From NCBI RefSeq assembly GCF_017794965.1, contig NZ_CP051240.1, forward strand, positions 1,922,001 to 1,986,000: 64,000 nucleotides of DNA, written 5' to 3'. The stretch is from Alcanivorax sp. Lineage in GTDB: Bacteria > Pseudomonadota > Gammaproteobacteria > Pseudomonadales > Alcanivoracaceae. The translations under genes and the position numbers were made by a program. Shown one piece after another: positions 19,761 to 27,931 of the stretch; position 1 is the first letter of the stretch, and every line of letters begins with the position of its first letter. Under the pieces are notes generated by a model that saw nothing but the letters and a program-made list of their open reading frames with translations, was not told the origin of the DNA and made no database searches.

Positions 19761-22700
19761 TCAATACTCCACGCGTACCGAGTCATCCCCGAACTGCACA
19801 CGCAGCTCTTCCACCAGGGAGTCGTGGGGGCTGACCTTCCAGTCGTCGCCCAGCCACACGCTGGCGGCGGCGATCTGGTGGTCCAGATCCAGCAACACTG
19901 GCGTGTTGCCGCCCTGGTAAGGTGCCAGGGTCTGCTGCAGACGCTCTGGCAGGGAGTCCTGTACGGGTGTTGCCAGGCGCAGACGCCGGGCAAAGGTTTC
20001 CCGCGCCTGGCGCATGTCCATAATTTCGTCTGCTATCAGGTTGAAGCCGCCAGTGTAATCATCATTGCGCACGCCGCCCTTGAAGATCAGCAGCTCATCT
20101 TTCTGTACCAGCTCACCGAACTGGGCAAATGTCTTGCCGAACACGGACACTTCCAGCCGCCCTGTCTTGTCATCCAGAGTGACAAACGCCATACGCTCGC
20201 CGCTACGCTTGCTGCGCGTAATACGCAGTGCCACTACCAAGCCGGCCACCATGGCCGCTTCGCCCTTCGCGGTAGGTTGCAGGGCATTCAGACGGGAAGA
20301 GACAAACTGGCGCACCTCCCCTTCATACTGATCGATGGGGTGACCAGTAAGAAACAGCCCGAGGGTATCGCGCTCACCATTGAGGCGGGTGTCATCATTC
20401 CAGTTACGTGCCCGCTTCCATTCCACTGCGGTGGCCGGGGATTCATCCACGGCACCGAACATGTCCATGATACCCGCCGCTTCATTGCGGGCATCCTGAT
20501 CGGCCGCCGCAATAGCATCCGGCAGTGTGGCAAGAATCGTGGCCCGGTCGTGGAAACTTTCACTCTCTGTTTCCGGGGTCGGGCCCAGTTTGTCCAGCAC
20601 GCCGGCACGCACCATGGCTTCCAGGGAGCGACGATTGATCTTCTTCAGATCGATCCGGCGGCAGAAATCGAACAAGTCCTTGAAATCGCCCTTGCCGTCA
20701 TCCCGGGCAGCCACAATGGCATCAATGGGGCCTTCGCCCAGCCCCTTGATAGCGCCCAGACCATAGACGATGTCGCCTTCCGGATTCACCGTAAAGCGGT
20801 AGCCACAGGAATTCACATCCGGCGGCAACACCTTGAGCCCCATGGTCTTGCACTCATCAATGAAGGTCACCACCTTGTCGGTGTTCTGCATATCCGCAGA
20901 GATGGTGGCGGCCATGAACTCTGCCGGGTAATGCACCTTCAGCCAGGCCGTCTGGTAGGCCACCAGCGCATAGGCCGCAGAGTGAGATTTGTTGAACCCG
21001 TAACCGGCAAATTTTTCCACCAGATCGAAGATCTTCATGGCAAGTTCAGGGTCCACGCCTTGCCCCTTGGCACCTTCCTCAAAGATCTCCCGCTGCTTGG
21101 CCATTTCCTCGGGTTTCTTCTTGCCCATGGCCCGGCGCAACATGTCCGCACCACCCAGCGTATAACCTGCCAGGACCTGGGCAATCTGCATTACCTGCTC
21201 CTGATAGAGAATCACCCCATAGGAGGGTTTCAGGATCGGCTCCAGCCACTCGTGCTGGTACTGTGGATCCGGATAAGCCAACGGCTCGCGACCGTGCTTC
21301 CGATTCACGAAATTGTCCACCATGCCGGACTCCAGCGGCCCCGGACGATACAGGGCCACCAGTGCGATAATGTCCTCGAAGACATCGGGCTTGAGCTTCT
21401 TGATCAGCTCTTTCATGCCCTGACTTTCCAGCTGGAAAACCGCGGTAGTATCCCCCCGTTTCAGCAACTCGAAACTACCCGCATCATCCAGCGGGATGTG
21501 ATCAATATTGAGATCATCCTGGCCTTCACGCTGACGCTTCACATTGGCCGCTTTCACCGCCCAGTCGATAATGGTCAGGGTCTTCAGGCCGAGAAAGTCA
21601 AACTTCACCAGCCCCGCCGCTTCCACATCATCCTTGTCGTACTGGGTCACCAGGTTGGTGCCGTCTTCTTCACAATAAAGCGGCGCAAAGTCGGTAAGTT
21701 TGCCGGGGGCAATAACCACCCCACCTGCATGCTTGCCCACGTTACGGGTCAGGCCCTCCAGCTTGCGGGCCATATCCCAGATTTCATTGGCGGATTCCTT
21801 GTCGGAGTTCTCATCGCTTTCGAGGAACTCGCGGAGGGTTTCCTCCTGCTCAAGGGCCTTTTCCAGGGTCATGCCCGGCACACCGGGAATCATTTTCGAG
21901 AGCCGGTCTGCCAGACCATAGGGCTTGCCCTGCACCCGGGCCACATCACGCACAACCGCCTTGGCGGCCATGGTACCGAAGGTAATGATCTGGCTGACCG
22001 CATCGCGGCCATACTTGTCAGCGGTGTAGTTGATCACCCTGTCCCGCTTCTCCATGCAGAAATCCACATCGAAGTCAGGCATGGAAACCCGTTCCGGATT
22101 AAGGAACCGCTCGAACAGCAGATCGTATCCAATCGGATCAAGGTCGGTAATCTTCAGTGCGTAGGCCACCAGGGAGCCGGCACCGGAACCCCGGCCCGGC
22201 CCCACCGGTACCTGGTTGTCCTTACCCCACTGGATAAAGTCAGCAACGATCAGGAAGTAGCCGGGGAAACCCATCTGATTGATGATATCCAACTCGAACT
22301 TGAGACGGTCATCGTAGGGTTTTCGTTTTTCAGCGTACTCAGGATCATTCTCGTCGAGCAGCACCTTGAGGCGTTCTTCCAGCCCTTCCCGCGATACCTG
22401 CTCGAAGTATTCATTGATGGTCAGGCCTTCCGGAATCGGGAAATCCGGCAGGAAGTTTTCCCCGAGGCGAATATCCAGGGTACAACGGCGGGCGATTTCC
22501 ACCGTGTTTTCCAGTGCTTCCGGCAAGTCGGAGAACAGTTCGACCATCTCTGCTTCAGACTTTAGATACTGTTCTTCGGAGTATTTCTTGGGCCGACGCG
22601 GATCTTCCAGAGTGTTGCCATCATGAATGCAGACTCGGGCCTCATGGGCTTCGAAGTCTTCCTTGCTGATGAAACGCACATCATTGGTCGCCACCACCGG

Positions 22701-23279
22701 TAGCGACAGCTGCTCCGCCAGGGCCACGGTGGCGTGCAGACAGTCCTCATCCCCGGGCCGGGACGTGCGCTGTACTTCAAGGTAGAACCGGTCGCCATAC
22801 AGGGAAGCCAGCCAGGATGCCTGCTGTTGGGCGAGATCGGTTTTCTCGGCCAGCAGTAACTGCCCGATTTCCCCGTGACTTGCCGCCGACAGCACGATCA
22901 GGCCCTCGTTAAGCTCGGCCAGCCATTCCGGTTTCACCAATGCCAGACCGCGATCCTGGTTAGTCTGCCAGGCCCGACTGATGAGCAAGGTCAGGTTCTG
23001 GTAGCCCGCCTCATTAAGGACCAGGAAGGACAACCTGGCGGGGTCTTCAAGATGGGTGGATTCCACCCAAAGGTCTGCTCCCATGATCGGTTTTACACCG
23101 GCGCCCATGGCACTCTTGTAGAACTTGATCAGGGCGAACAGGTTGGAATCATCCGTGACAGCCACGGCAGGCATGGCATTGGCTGCACAGTGCTTGATCA
23201 GCTCTTTTACCCGCACTACTCCGTCAGAAAGGGAATAGTCAGTATGCAGACGCAGATGAACAAAACGGGGTTGGCTCAA
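19761..23279 (-). CDS. dnaE: DNA polymerase III subunit alpha
   Basis: Replicative polymerase catalytic subunit, 1172 residues. The N-terminal PHP domain begins FVHLRLHTDYSLSDGVV. The palm contains the catalytic acids in MPDFDVDFCMEKRD, with GPGRGSGAGSLVAYAL just before. The helix-hairpin-helix region and an OB-fold follow, with the beta-binding C-terminal region. The start is a TTG at 23279 overlapping the rnhB stop as TTGA; a later start would remove the PHP metal-site residues, so the rare TTG is well supported. It follows lpxB-rnhB, a conserved order. Confidence 0.97.
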   Translation of the reverse strand: MSQPRFVHLRLHTDYSLSDGVVRVKELIKHCAANAMPAVAVTDDSNLFALIKFYKSAMGAGVKPIMGADLWVESTHLEDPARLSFLVLNEAGYQNLTLLISRAWQTNQDRGLALVKPEWLAELNEGLIVLSAASHGEIGQLLLAEKTDLAQQQASWLASLYGDRFYLEVQRTSRPGDEDCLHATVALAEQLSLPVVATNDVRFISKEDFEAHEARVCIHDGNTLEDPRRPKKYSEEQYLKSEAEMVELFSDLPEALENTVEIARRCTLDIRLGENFLPDFPIPEGLTINEYFEQVSREGLEERLKVLLDENDPEYAEKRKPYDDRLKFELDIINQMGFPGYFLIVADFIQWGKDNQVPVGPGRGSGAGSLVAYALKITDLDPIGYDLLFERFLNPERVSMPDFDVDFCMEKRDRVINYTADKYGRDAVSQIITFGTMAAKAVVRDVARVQGKPYGLADRLSKMIPGVPGMTLEKALEQEETLREFLESDENSDKESANEIWDMARKLEGLTRNVGKHAGGVVIAPGKLTDFAPLYCEEDGTNLVTQYDKDDVEAAGLVKFDFLGLKTLTIIDWAVKAANVKRQREGQDDLNIDHIPLDDAGSFELLKRGDTTAVFQLESQGMKELIKKLKPDVFEDIIALVALYRPGPLESGMVDNFVNRKHGREPLAYPDPQYQHEWLEPILKPSYGVILYQEQVMQIAQVLAGYTLGGADMLRRAMGKKKPEEMAKQREIFEEGAKGQGVDPELAMKIFDLVEKFAGYGFNKSHSAAYALVAYQTAWLKVHYPAEFMAATISADMQNTDKVVTFIDECKTMGLKVLPPDVNSCGYRFTVNPEGDIVYGLGAIKGLGEGPIDAIVAARDDGKGDFKDLFDFCRRIDLKKINRRSLEAMVRAGVLDKLGPTPETESESFHDRATILATLPDAIAAADQDARNEAAGIMDMFGAVDESPATAVEWKRARNWNDDTRLNGERDTLGLFLTGHPIDQYEGEVRQFVSSRLNALQPTAKGEAAMVAGLVVALRITRSKRSGERMAFVTLDDKTGRLEVSVFGKTFAQFGELVQKDELLIFKGGVRNDDYTGGFNLIADEIMDMRQARETFARRLRLATPVQDSLPERLQQTLAPYQGGNTPVLLDLDHQIAAASVWLGDDWKVSPHDSLVEELRVQFGDDSVRVEY

Positions 23280-23920
23280 AACAACTTACCTTGTGCAATT
23301 GCGGCAGACACCGGGCCAAAGGAGCGGCGATGCTCGGCCAGGGCGCCATGTTCATTCAATGCCGCCAGGTGAACCTTGGTGGGGTAACCCTTGTGGCGAT
23401 CAAAACCATACTGGGGGTACTGCTCATGAAGCTGCTGCATTTCCCGATCCCGGGCCACCTTGGCCAGAATCGAGGCAGCGGAAATGGCAGGCACCCGGCC
23501 ATCTCCCTTGACCACCGCTTCCGCCGGACACGGCAAGGGTGGGACCCGGTTACCGTCTACCAGCACGGCATGGGCGTCAAGCGACAATCCCTGCACCGCT
23601 CGCTGCATGGCCAGCATGGTGGCATGGAGGATATTCATTTCATCGATTTCTGCCGGTTCCGCACGCCCCAAGGACCAGCTCAACGCTTTCGACTTGATCT
23701 CAGCTTCCAACTGCAAGCGTTTCTTTTCTGTGAGTTTTTTGGAGTCGGCAAGGCCGGGAATGGGCTGTTCGGGGTCGAGGATCACCGCGGCAGTCACCAC
23801 CGCGCCAACCAGCGGGCCCCGGCCTACTTCATCCACCCCGGCGACACGCATGCCGGGAGACCAATCGAATCGTGACGGAAGAAAAGGTTCAGCCAGGGCG
23901 TACTCAGAAAACGGGTCCAT
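23276..23920 (-). CDS. rnhB: Ribonuclease HII
   Basis: Removes ribonucleotides and RNA primers from RNA-DNA hybrids. 214 residues from the ATG at 23920. The signature GVDEVGRGPLVGAVV supplies the DE acids; further acids are in LVDGNRVP and VARDREM. KGDGRVPAISAASILAKV is the conserved block preceding the last acid. It begins 1 base after the lpxB stop and overlaps dnaE by 4 bases. Confidence 0.95.
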   Translation of the reverse strand: MDPFSEYALAEPFLPSRFDWSPGMRVAGVDEVGRGPLVGAVVTAAVILDPEQPIPGLADSKKLTEKKRLQLEAEIKSKALSWSLGRAEPAEIDEMNILHATMLAMQRAVQGLSLDAHAVLVDGNRVPPLPCPAEAVVKGDGRVPAISAASILAKVARDREMQQLHEQYPQYGFDRHKGYPTKVHLAALNEHGALAEHRRSFGPVSAAIAQGKLF

Positions 23921-23921
23921 C

Positions 23922-25073
23922 TCAGCGCTCCAGCAACTGGCTGACGGCTTCGGCTGCCTTCTCACTGGCGCCACCGCGTAACTGCTCATGCACAGCGCGG
24001 AAACGAGAGATTAACGCCTGTGCCTGATCAGGGTTATCCAGCCAGCGGGAGACGGACGCCACCACGGCCTGCGGAGTCAGATCATCCTGGATCAGCTCGG
24101 GCACCATCTCTTCACGGCACAGTAGGTTGGGCAGGGAAACAAATTCGCTTTTTACCAGCCGGCTGGCAATCGCGTAAGTCATCTTGCCGACGCGATATCC
24201 CACCACCATGGGCTTACCCACCAGCAACCCCTCAAGCGTTGCCGTACCAGACGCCATCAGGATCACGTCCGCCGCCGACATCACCGTGCGGCTCTCGCCA
24301 TCCACCAGGGTCACTGGCAGCGCGGGAGCCTGCCCCAACACGGCTTCAATCTGTTCCCGGCGGGCGGCATTGGCGGCCGGGATGACAAAGCCCAGTTCGG
24401 GACGGGCGCTGTGCAGCGCCAGCATCGCCTCCAGGTAGACCGGCATCAGCTGTCCGACCTCCCCTCCCCGGCTACCCGGCAACACGGCCAGCAGGGTATC
24501 GTCCTGTCTCAGACCCAGCGAGGAGCGAGCCGCAGCGGTGTCCGTTTCCAGCGGCACCCGATCCGCCAGCGGGTGGCCAACAAAGGCTACCGGGACCTGA
24601 TGCTCTTCATAGAAGCGCGCTTCAAAGGGCAGCAGGCACAGCATCAAATCGATGCTTTTCTTGATCCCCTTGATCCGCCCCTGACGCCAGGCCCACACCG
24701 ACGGGCTGACATAGTGAACCGTCTTGAGCCCTTGCGCGTGCAAACGTCGAGCAATGGGCAGAGTGAAGTCCGGGGAATCGATACCGATCACCACATCAGG
24801 CTGTTGATCTAGCAGAAAGCGGATCAGCTGTTTGCGCAAACGCAGTAATTCTGGAAGGTGGGCCAGCACTTCGGTGATGCCCATCACCGAGAGCTTTTCC
24901 ATGGGAAACAGGCTGTCCAACCCGGCAGCAGCCATTTCACTACCACCGACGCCGATAAAACGGGCACCAGGATAGCGGGCCTGCAGTGACTGCATCAGGC
25001 CAGCCCCGAGGATATCGCCGGACGCTTCGCCGGCGATCAGGGCAATCAGGGGAGCGTCGTTTCGCAACGCCAT
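23922..25073 (-). CDS. lpxB: Lipid-A-disaccharide synthase
   Basis: GT19 glycosyltransferase joining UDP-diacylglucosamine and lipid X into the lipid A disaccharide at the inner membrane. 383 residues. N-terminal IAGEASGDILGAGLM, central VGIDSPDFTLPIARRL and YVSPSVWAWRQGRIK, then FVGHPLAD and LPGSRGGEVGQL are hallmark blocks. It starts 1 base after the lpxA stop. Confidence 0.97.
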   Translation of the reverse strand: MALRNDAPLIALIAGEASGDILGAGLMQSLQARYPGARFIGVGGSEMAAAGLDSLFPMEKLSVMGITEVLAHLPELLRLRKQLIRFLLDQQPDVVIGIDSPDFTLPIARRLHAQGLKTVHYVSPSVWAWRQGRIKGIKKSIDLMLCLLPFEARFYEEHQVPVAFVGHPLADRVPLETDTAAARSSLGLRQDDTLLAVLPGSRGGEVGQLMPVYLEAMLALHSARPELGFVIPAANAARREQIEAVLGQAPALPVTLVDGESRTVMSAADVILMASGTATLEGLLVGKPMVVGYRVGKMTYAIASRLVKSEFVSLPNLLCREEMVPELIQDDLTPQAVVASVSRWLDNPDQAQALISRFRAVHEQLRGGASEKAAEAVSQLLER

Positions 25074-25074
25074 A

Positions 25075-25842
25075 TCAGCGTGTAATGCCGCGCTCGGATG
25101 CCTTGAGGGAATCGATCAGGATCTGCAGCTCATCACCGGCAGGCATGGCTTCCAGCTCCACCAGTGCTTGCTCCAGCGTCAGTCCCTGACGGTAGATCAC
25201 CTTGTAAGCATTGCGCAGGGTCGCGATCACTTCTTTGGACCAGCCACGACGCTTCATGCCCTCAAAGTTCATGCTGCGCGCCTGGGCCGGGTTGCCGGAC
25301 ACCATCACGTAGGCAGGAATGTCCTTCAGCACCAGAGAGCAGCCAGAGGTCATGGCATAGGAGCCAATCTTGCAGAATTGGTGCACCCCGGTCATGCCAC
25401 CGAGAATCACACCGTTGCCCACATGGGCATGCCCTGCCACCGAGGCGTTATTGGCAAAGATACAGTCGTCGCCAATCATGCAATCGTGGGCCACATGCAC
25501 ATAGGCCATCAGCAGGTTTCGACTGCCGATTCGGGTAAGAGAGTTATCCTGGATAGTGCCACGGTGAATGGTCACGGATTCACGGATAACGTTGTCGTCA
25601 CCGATTTCCAGACGGGTGGGTTCACCGTTGTACTTCTTGTCCTGGCACTCTTCGCCCACCGAGGCGAACTGGAAAATGCGATTGTTCTTGCCAATGGTTG
25701 TTGGTCCGTTAACAACCACATGGGGACCAATCACGGTACCGGCACCGATTTTCACGTCAGGGCCGATGATGGAATATGGGCCGACCTGCACGTCCTCTGC
25801 AAGCTCCGCGGCCGGATCAATAATGGCGGTCGGATGAATCAT
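25075..25842 (-). CDS. lpxA: UDP-N-acetylglucosamine acyltransferase
   Basis: First acyl transfer of lipid A synthesis, using hydroxyacyl-ACP. 255 residues, with the left-handed beta-helix hexapeptide repeats through the first 190 residues. The catalytic His lies in LMAYVHVAHDCMIGD, and GGMTGVHQFCKIGSYAM follows. It is between fabZ and lpxB, as usual, with 87 bases to fabZ. Confidence 0.97.
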   Translation of the reverse strand: MIHPTAIIDPAAELAEDVQVGPYSIIGPDVKIGAGTVIGPHVVVNGPTTIGKNNRIFQFASVGEECQDKKYNGEPTRLEIGDDNVIRESVTIHRGTIQDNSLTRIGSRNLLMAYVHVAHDCMIGDDCIFANNASVAGHAHVGNGVILGGMTGVHQFCKIGSYAMTSGCSLVLKDIPAYVMVSGNPAQARSMNFEGMKRRGWSKEVIATLRNAYKVIYRQGLTLEQALVELEAMPAGDELQILIDSLKASERGITR

Positions 25843-25929
25843 GGTGTTATCGCTTGTTCTTGATGTAAGTGAGCCAAGTATACGTGACTACGCGACTCGA
25901 TCCGACCGTTTGTTGATGGTTTTGAGCAA

Positions 25930-26367
25930 TCAGCTCTTGTGCTCTGCCACCAGCATCTCGGTAGAAGCAACCGTCTTGCCATCCACCTGGGCTTCGCACA
26001 CGAACTTGAGAATATTGCGTTTGGTGGTCACGTGTTCTGCGAACAGGTGCAGGGTATCACCCGGCAGCACCTGGCGCTTGAAGCGGGTCTTGTCGGTGCC
26101 CACCAGCAGGTAGTTGAAGCCATCAGCCGGCTTTTTGTTCTCGGTGACAAAACCGAGGATGCCCGCGGCCTGGGCCATGGCCTCGATAATCAGCACGCCA
26201 GGCATGATCGGTTCATGGGGGAAGTGCCCATTGAAGAACGGTTCATTGATCGTTACGTTCTTGATCGCCTCCACACGCTTGCCCGGCTCCAGTGCCAGCA
26301 CACGGTCTACCAACAAAAAAGGGTAACGGTGGGGCAGGTATTCCCTGACCTCAAGGATATCCATCAT
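25930..26367 (-). CDS. fabZ: 3-hydroxyacyl-ACP dehydratase FabZ
   Basis: Dehydrates beta-hydroxyacyl-ACP in fatty acid elongation; it competes with LpxA for hydroxyacyl-ACP. About 145 residues with a hot-dog fold. LPHRYPFLLVDRVL and NEPFFNGHFPHEPIMPGVLIIEAMAQAAGI contain the active-site His and Glu. The ATG at 26367 (MMDILEVREYLPHR) was chosen over an upstream GTG at 26379, by analogy with Pseudomonas FabZ and a GGAA ribosome site. Confidence 0.96.
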   Translation of the reverse strand: MMDILEVREYLPHRYPFLLVDRVLALEPGKRVEAIKNVTINEPFFNGHFPHEPIMPGVLIIEAMAQAAGILGFVTENKKPADGFNYLLVGTDKTRFKRQVLPGDTLHLFAEHVTTKRNILKFVCEAQVDGKTVASTEMLVAEHKS

Positions 26368-26406
26368 CTTGTGTTCCACACAGGCAGGGGCCGCAATACG
26401 CGGCCG

Positions 26407-27420
26407 TTAATCACTCAAACGTTCCAGTTTGCGTACGCGGCGTGCAAGCTCATCCAGCTTGCGGAAACGTGCCACATTCTTTCGATAGCGGGTCTGTTCA
26501 TCCGCAGGCAAGGCAGAGCCGTAGGTGCCTGGCCGGGTGATGGAGCTGGATACCAGGGTCATACCCAGCACCTGCACCTTGTCACAAATTTCAATGTGAC
26601 CGGACACCCCGACGGCGCCCCCCAGCAAACAATAGGAGCCAATCCTGGAAGAACCGGCGATGCCGACCTTCCCGGCCAGGGCTGTATGGTCGCCAATAAT
26701 CACGTTATGGGCGACCTGAATCTGGTTATCCAGAATAGCGCCGTTGCCGATAATGGTATCGTCGATGGCACCCCGGTCAATGGTGGTTCCCGCGCCGATT
26801 TCCACATCAGCGCCAATCCTGACACCGCCTACCTGATGCACCTTGGTCCACCCTGCCCCATTGAAGGCAAAGCCGAAACCGTCCGCACCGAGCACACTGT
26901 TGGCGTGTATGATAGTGCGCGGACCCACTGTAACACCATGGTAAATTGTAACATTTGGCCAGATACGACACCGCTCACCGATGCAGGAACCTGCACCAAT
27001 GACAGCGTTGGCCATAACCACAACGCCCTCTCCAATCTGCACATCCGCATCAATCACCACATTGGGACCGATGCTGGCCGTGGTCGGCACCACGACAGAC
27101 GGGTCGACCACCGCAGAAGGATGAACACCCGGTTGCGCCTGGGGCGCCACTTCGAACAGGGCACTGGCCCTGGCAAAGGACAGATAGGGATCCTTGACGA
27201 TCAGGGCCGGCACCGGACAGAACTCACACTGGTCCTCCTGCAACAACACCACAGCTGCACGGGTCTGCTCCAGGTAACTGCGGTAACGCGGGTTCGCCAG
27301 AAACGTCATCTGGGTGGCGGTTGCCGATTGGATCGTACCCATGCCATCCACTGGCTGGTCGGCGTCACCGCCAACCAGTTCGGCGTCCAGAAGACGGGCG
27401 AGTTCTGCCAGGGTATGCAT
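26407..27420 (-). CDS. lpxD: UDP-3-O-(3-hydroxyacyl)glucosamine N-acyltransferase
   Basis: Third enzyme of lipid A synthesis. 337 residues: an N-terminal uridine-binding domain of about 100 residues, then hexapeptide repeats. The catalytic region is DNQIQVAHNVIIGDHTALAG, and GADGFGFAF is also characteristic. The C-terminal tail (YRKNVARFRKLDELARRVRKLE) is a helix typical of the trimer. The start ATG shares one base with the skp stop. Confidence 0.97.
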   Translation of the reverse strand: MHTLAELARLLDAELVGGDADQPVDGMGTIQSATATQMTFLANPRYRSYLEQTRAAVVLLQEDQCEFCPVPALIVKDPYLSFARASALFEVAPQAQPGVHPSAVVDPSVVVPTTASIGPNVVIDADVQIGEGVVVMANAVIGAGSCIGERCRIWPNVTIYHGVTVGPRTIIHANSVLGADGFGFAFNGAGWTKVHQVGGVRIGADVEIGAGTTIDRGAIDDTIIGNGAILDNQIQVAHNVIIGDHTALAGKVGIAGSSRIGSYCLLGGAVGVSGHIEICDKVQVLGMTLVSSSITRPGTYGSALPADEQTRYRKNVARFRKLDELARRVRKLERLSD

Positions 27421-27920
27421 TATTTCATCTTGTTCAGTTGCTGACTGACCGCTTCAGTTACGTCGAGAGCCTCTTCGCCCACATACACAGCGGCCTGCGC
27501 ATTAATCACCAGGTCCAGGTTCTTTTCCTTGGCAACGGCACTGATCGCCTGCTGGAATTTGGGCCCCATTTCTTCCATGACTTCACGCTCGGTTGCCTGG
27601 GCACGGCCCTGCAGTTTGCGCTGCAGGCTCTTGATCTCGATCATTTTCTGCTGGCCCTTGGTGCTCATTTCTTCCTGTTGCTCAGGAGACAGGGTCATGG
27701 CCTCTTTCTGCATCTTGGCCTGAATTTCCTGTACTTCCATGCCCAGCTTGTTGAGCTTTTCTTCGTCCGGGGCCAGTTCTTTTTCCAGCGCGGACATCTT
27801 CGACTTCACAGCCGTGGTTTCCTGAAGGGCCTTGAGCGGGTAAACGATACCGATGCTGGTCTCAGCAAACGCCAGAGCGGGAAACAAAAGCGCGACGGCG
27901 AGCAGGCATTTTTTCATCAT
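27420..27920 (-). CDS. skp: Periplasmic chaperone Skp (OmpH)
   Basis: Trimeric periplasmic chaperone that carries outer-membrane proteins to BamA. 166 residues with a signal peptide (MMKKCLLAVALLFPALAFA), followed by a charged helical region rich in Lys, Glu and Gln between about 50 and 130, fitting the tentacle coiled coil. GIVYPLKALQETTAVKSKM is the family's N-terminal strand region. It starts 11 bases after bamA with a GGAG ribosome site. Confidence 0.93.
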   Translation of the reverse strand: MMKKCLLAVALLFPALAFAETSIGIVYPLKALQETTAVKSKMSALEKELAPDEEKLNKLGMEVQEIQAKMQKEAMTLSPEQQEEMSTKGQQKMIEIKSLQRKLQGRAQATEREVMEEMGPKFQQAISAVAKEKNLDLVINAQAAVYVGEEALDVTEAVSQQLNKMK

Positions 27921-27931
27921 TATTAAAACTC

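Noticed and set aside
19716..22565. 949-codon plus-strand frame opposite dnaE
   Set aside because: The minus strand encodes a complete DNA polymerase III alpha subunit with PHP and palm motifs. The plus frame is a compositional shadow caused by high-GC codon use.
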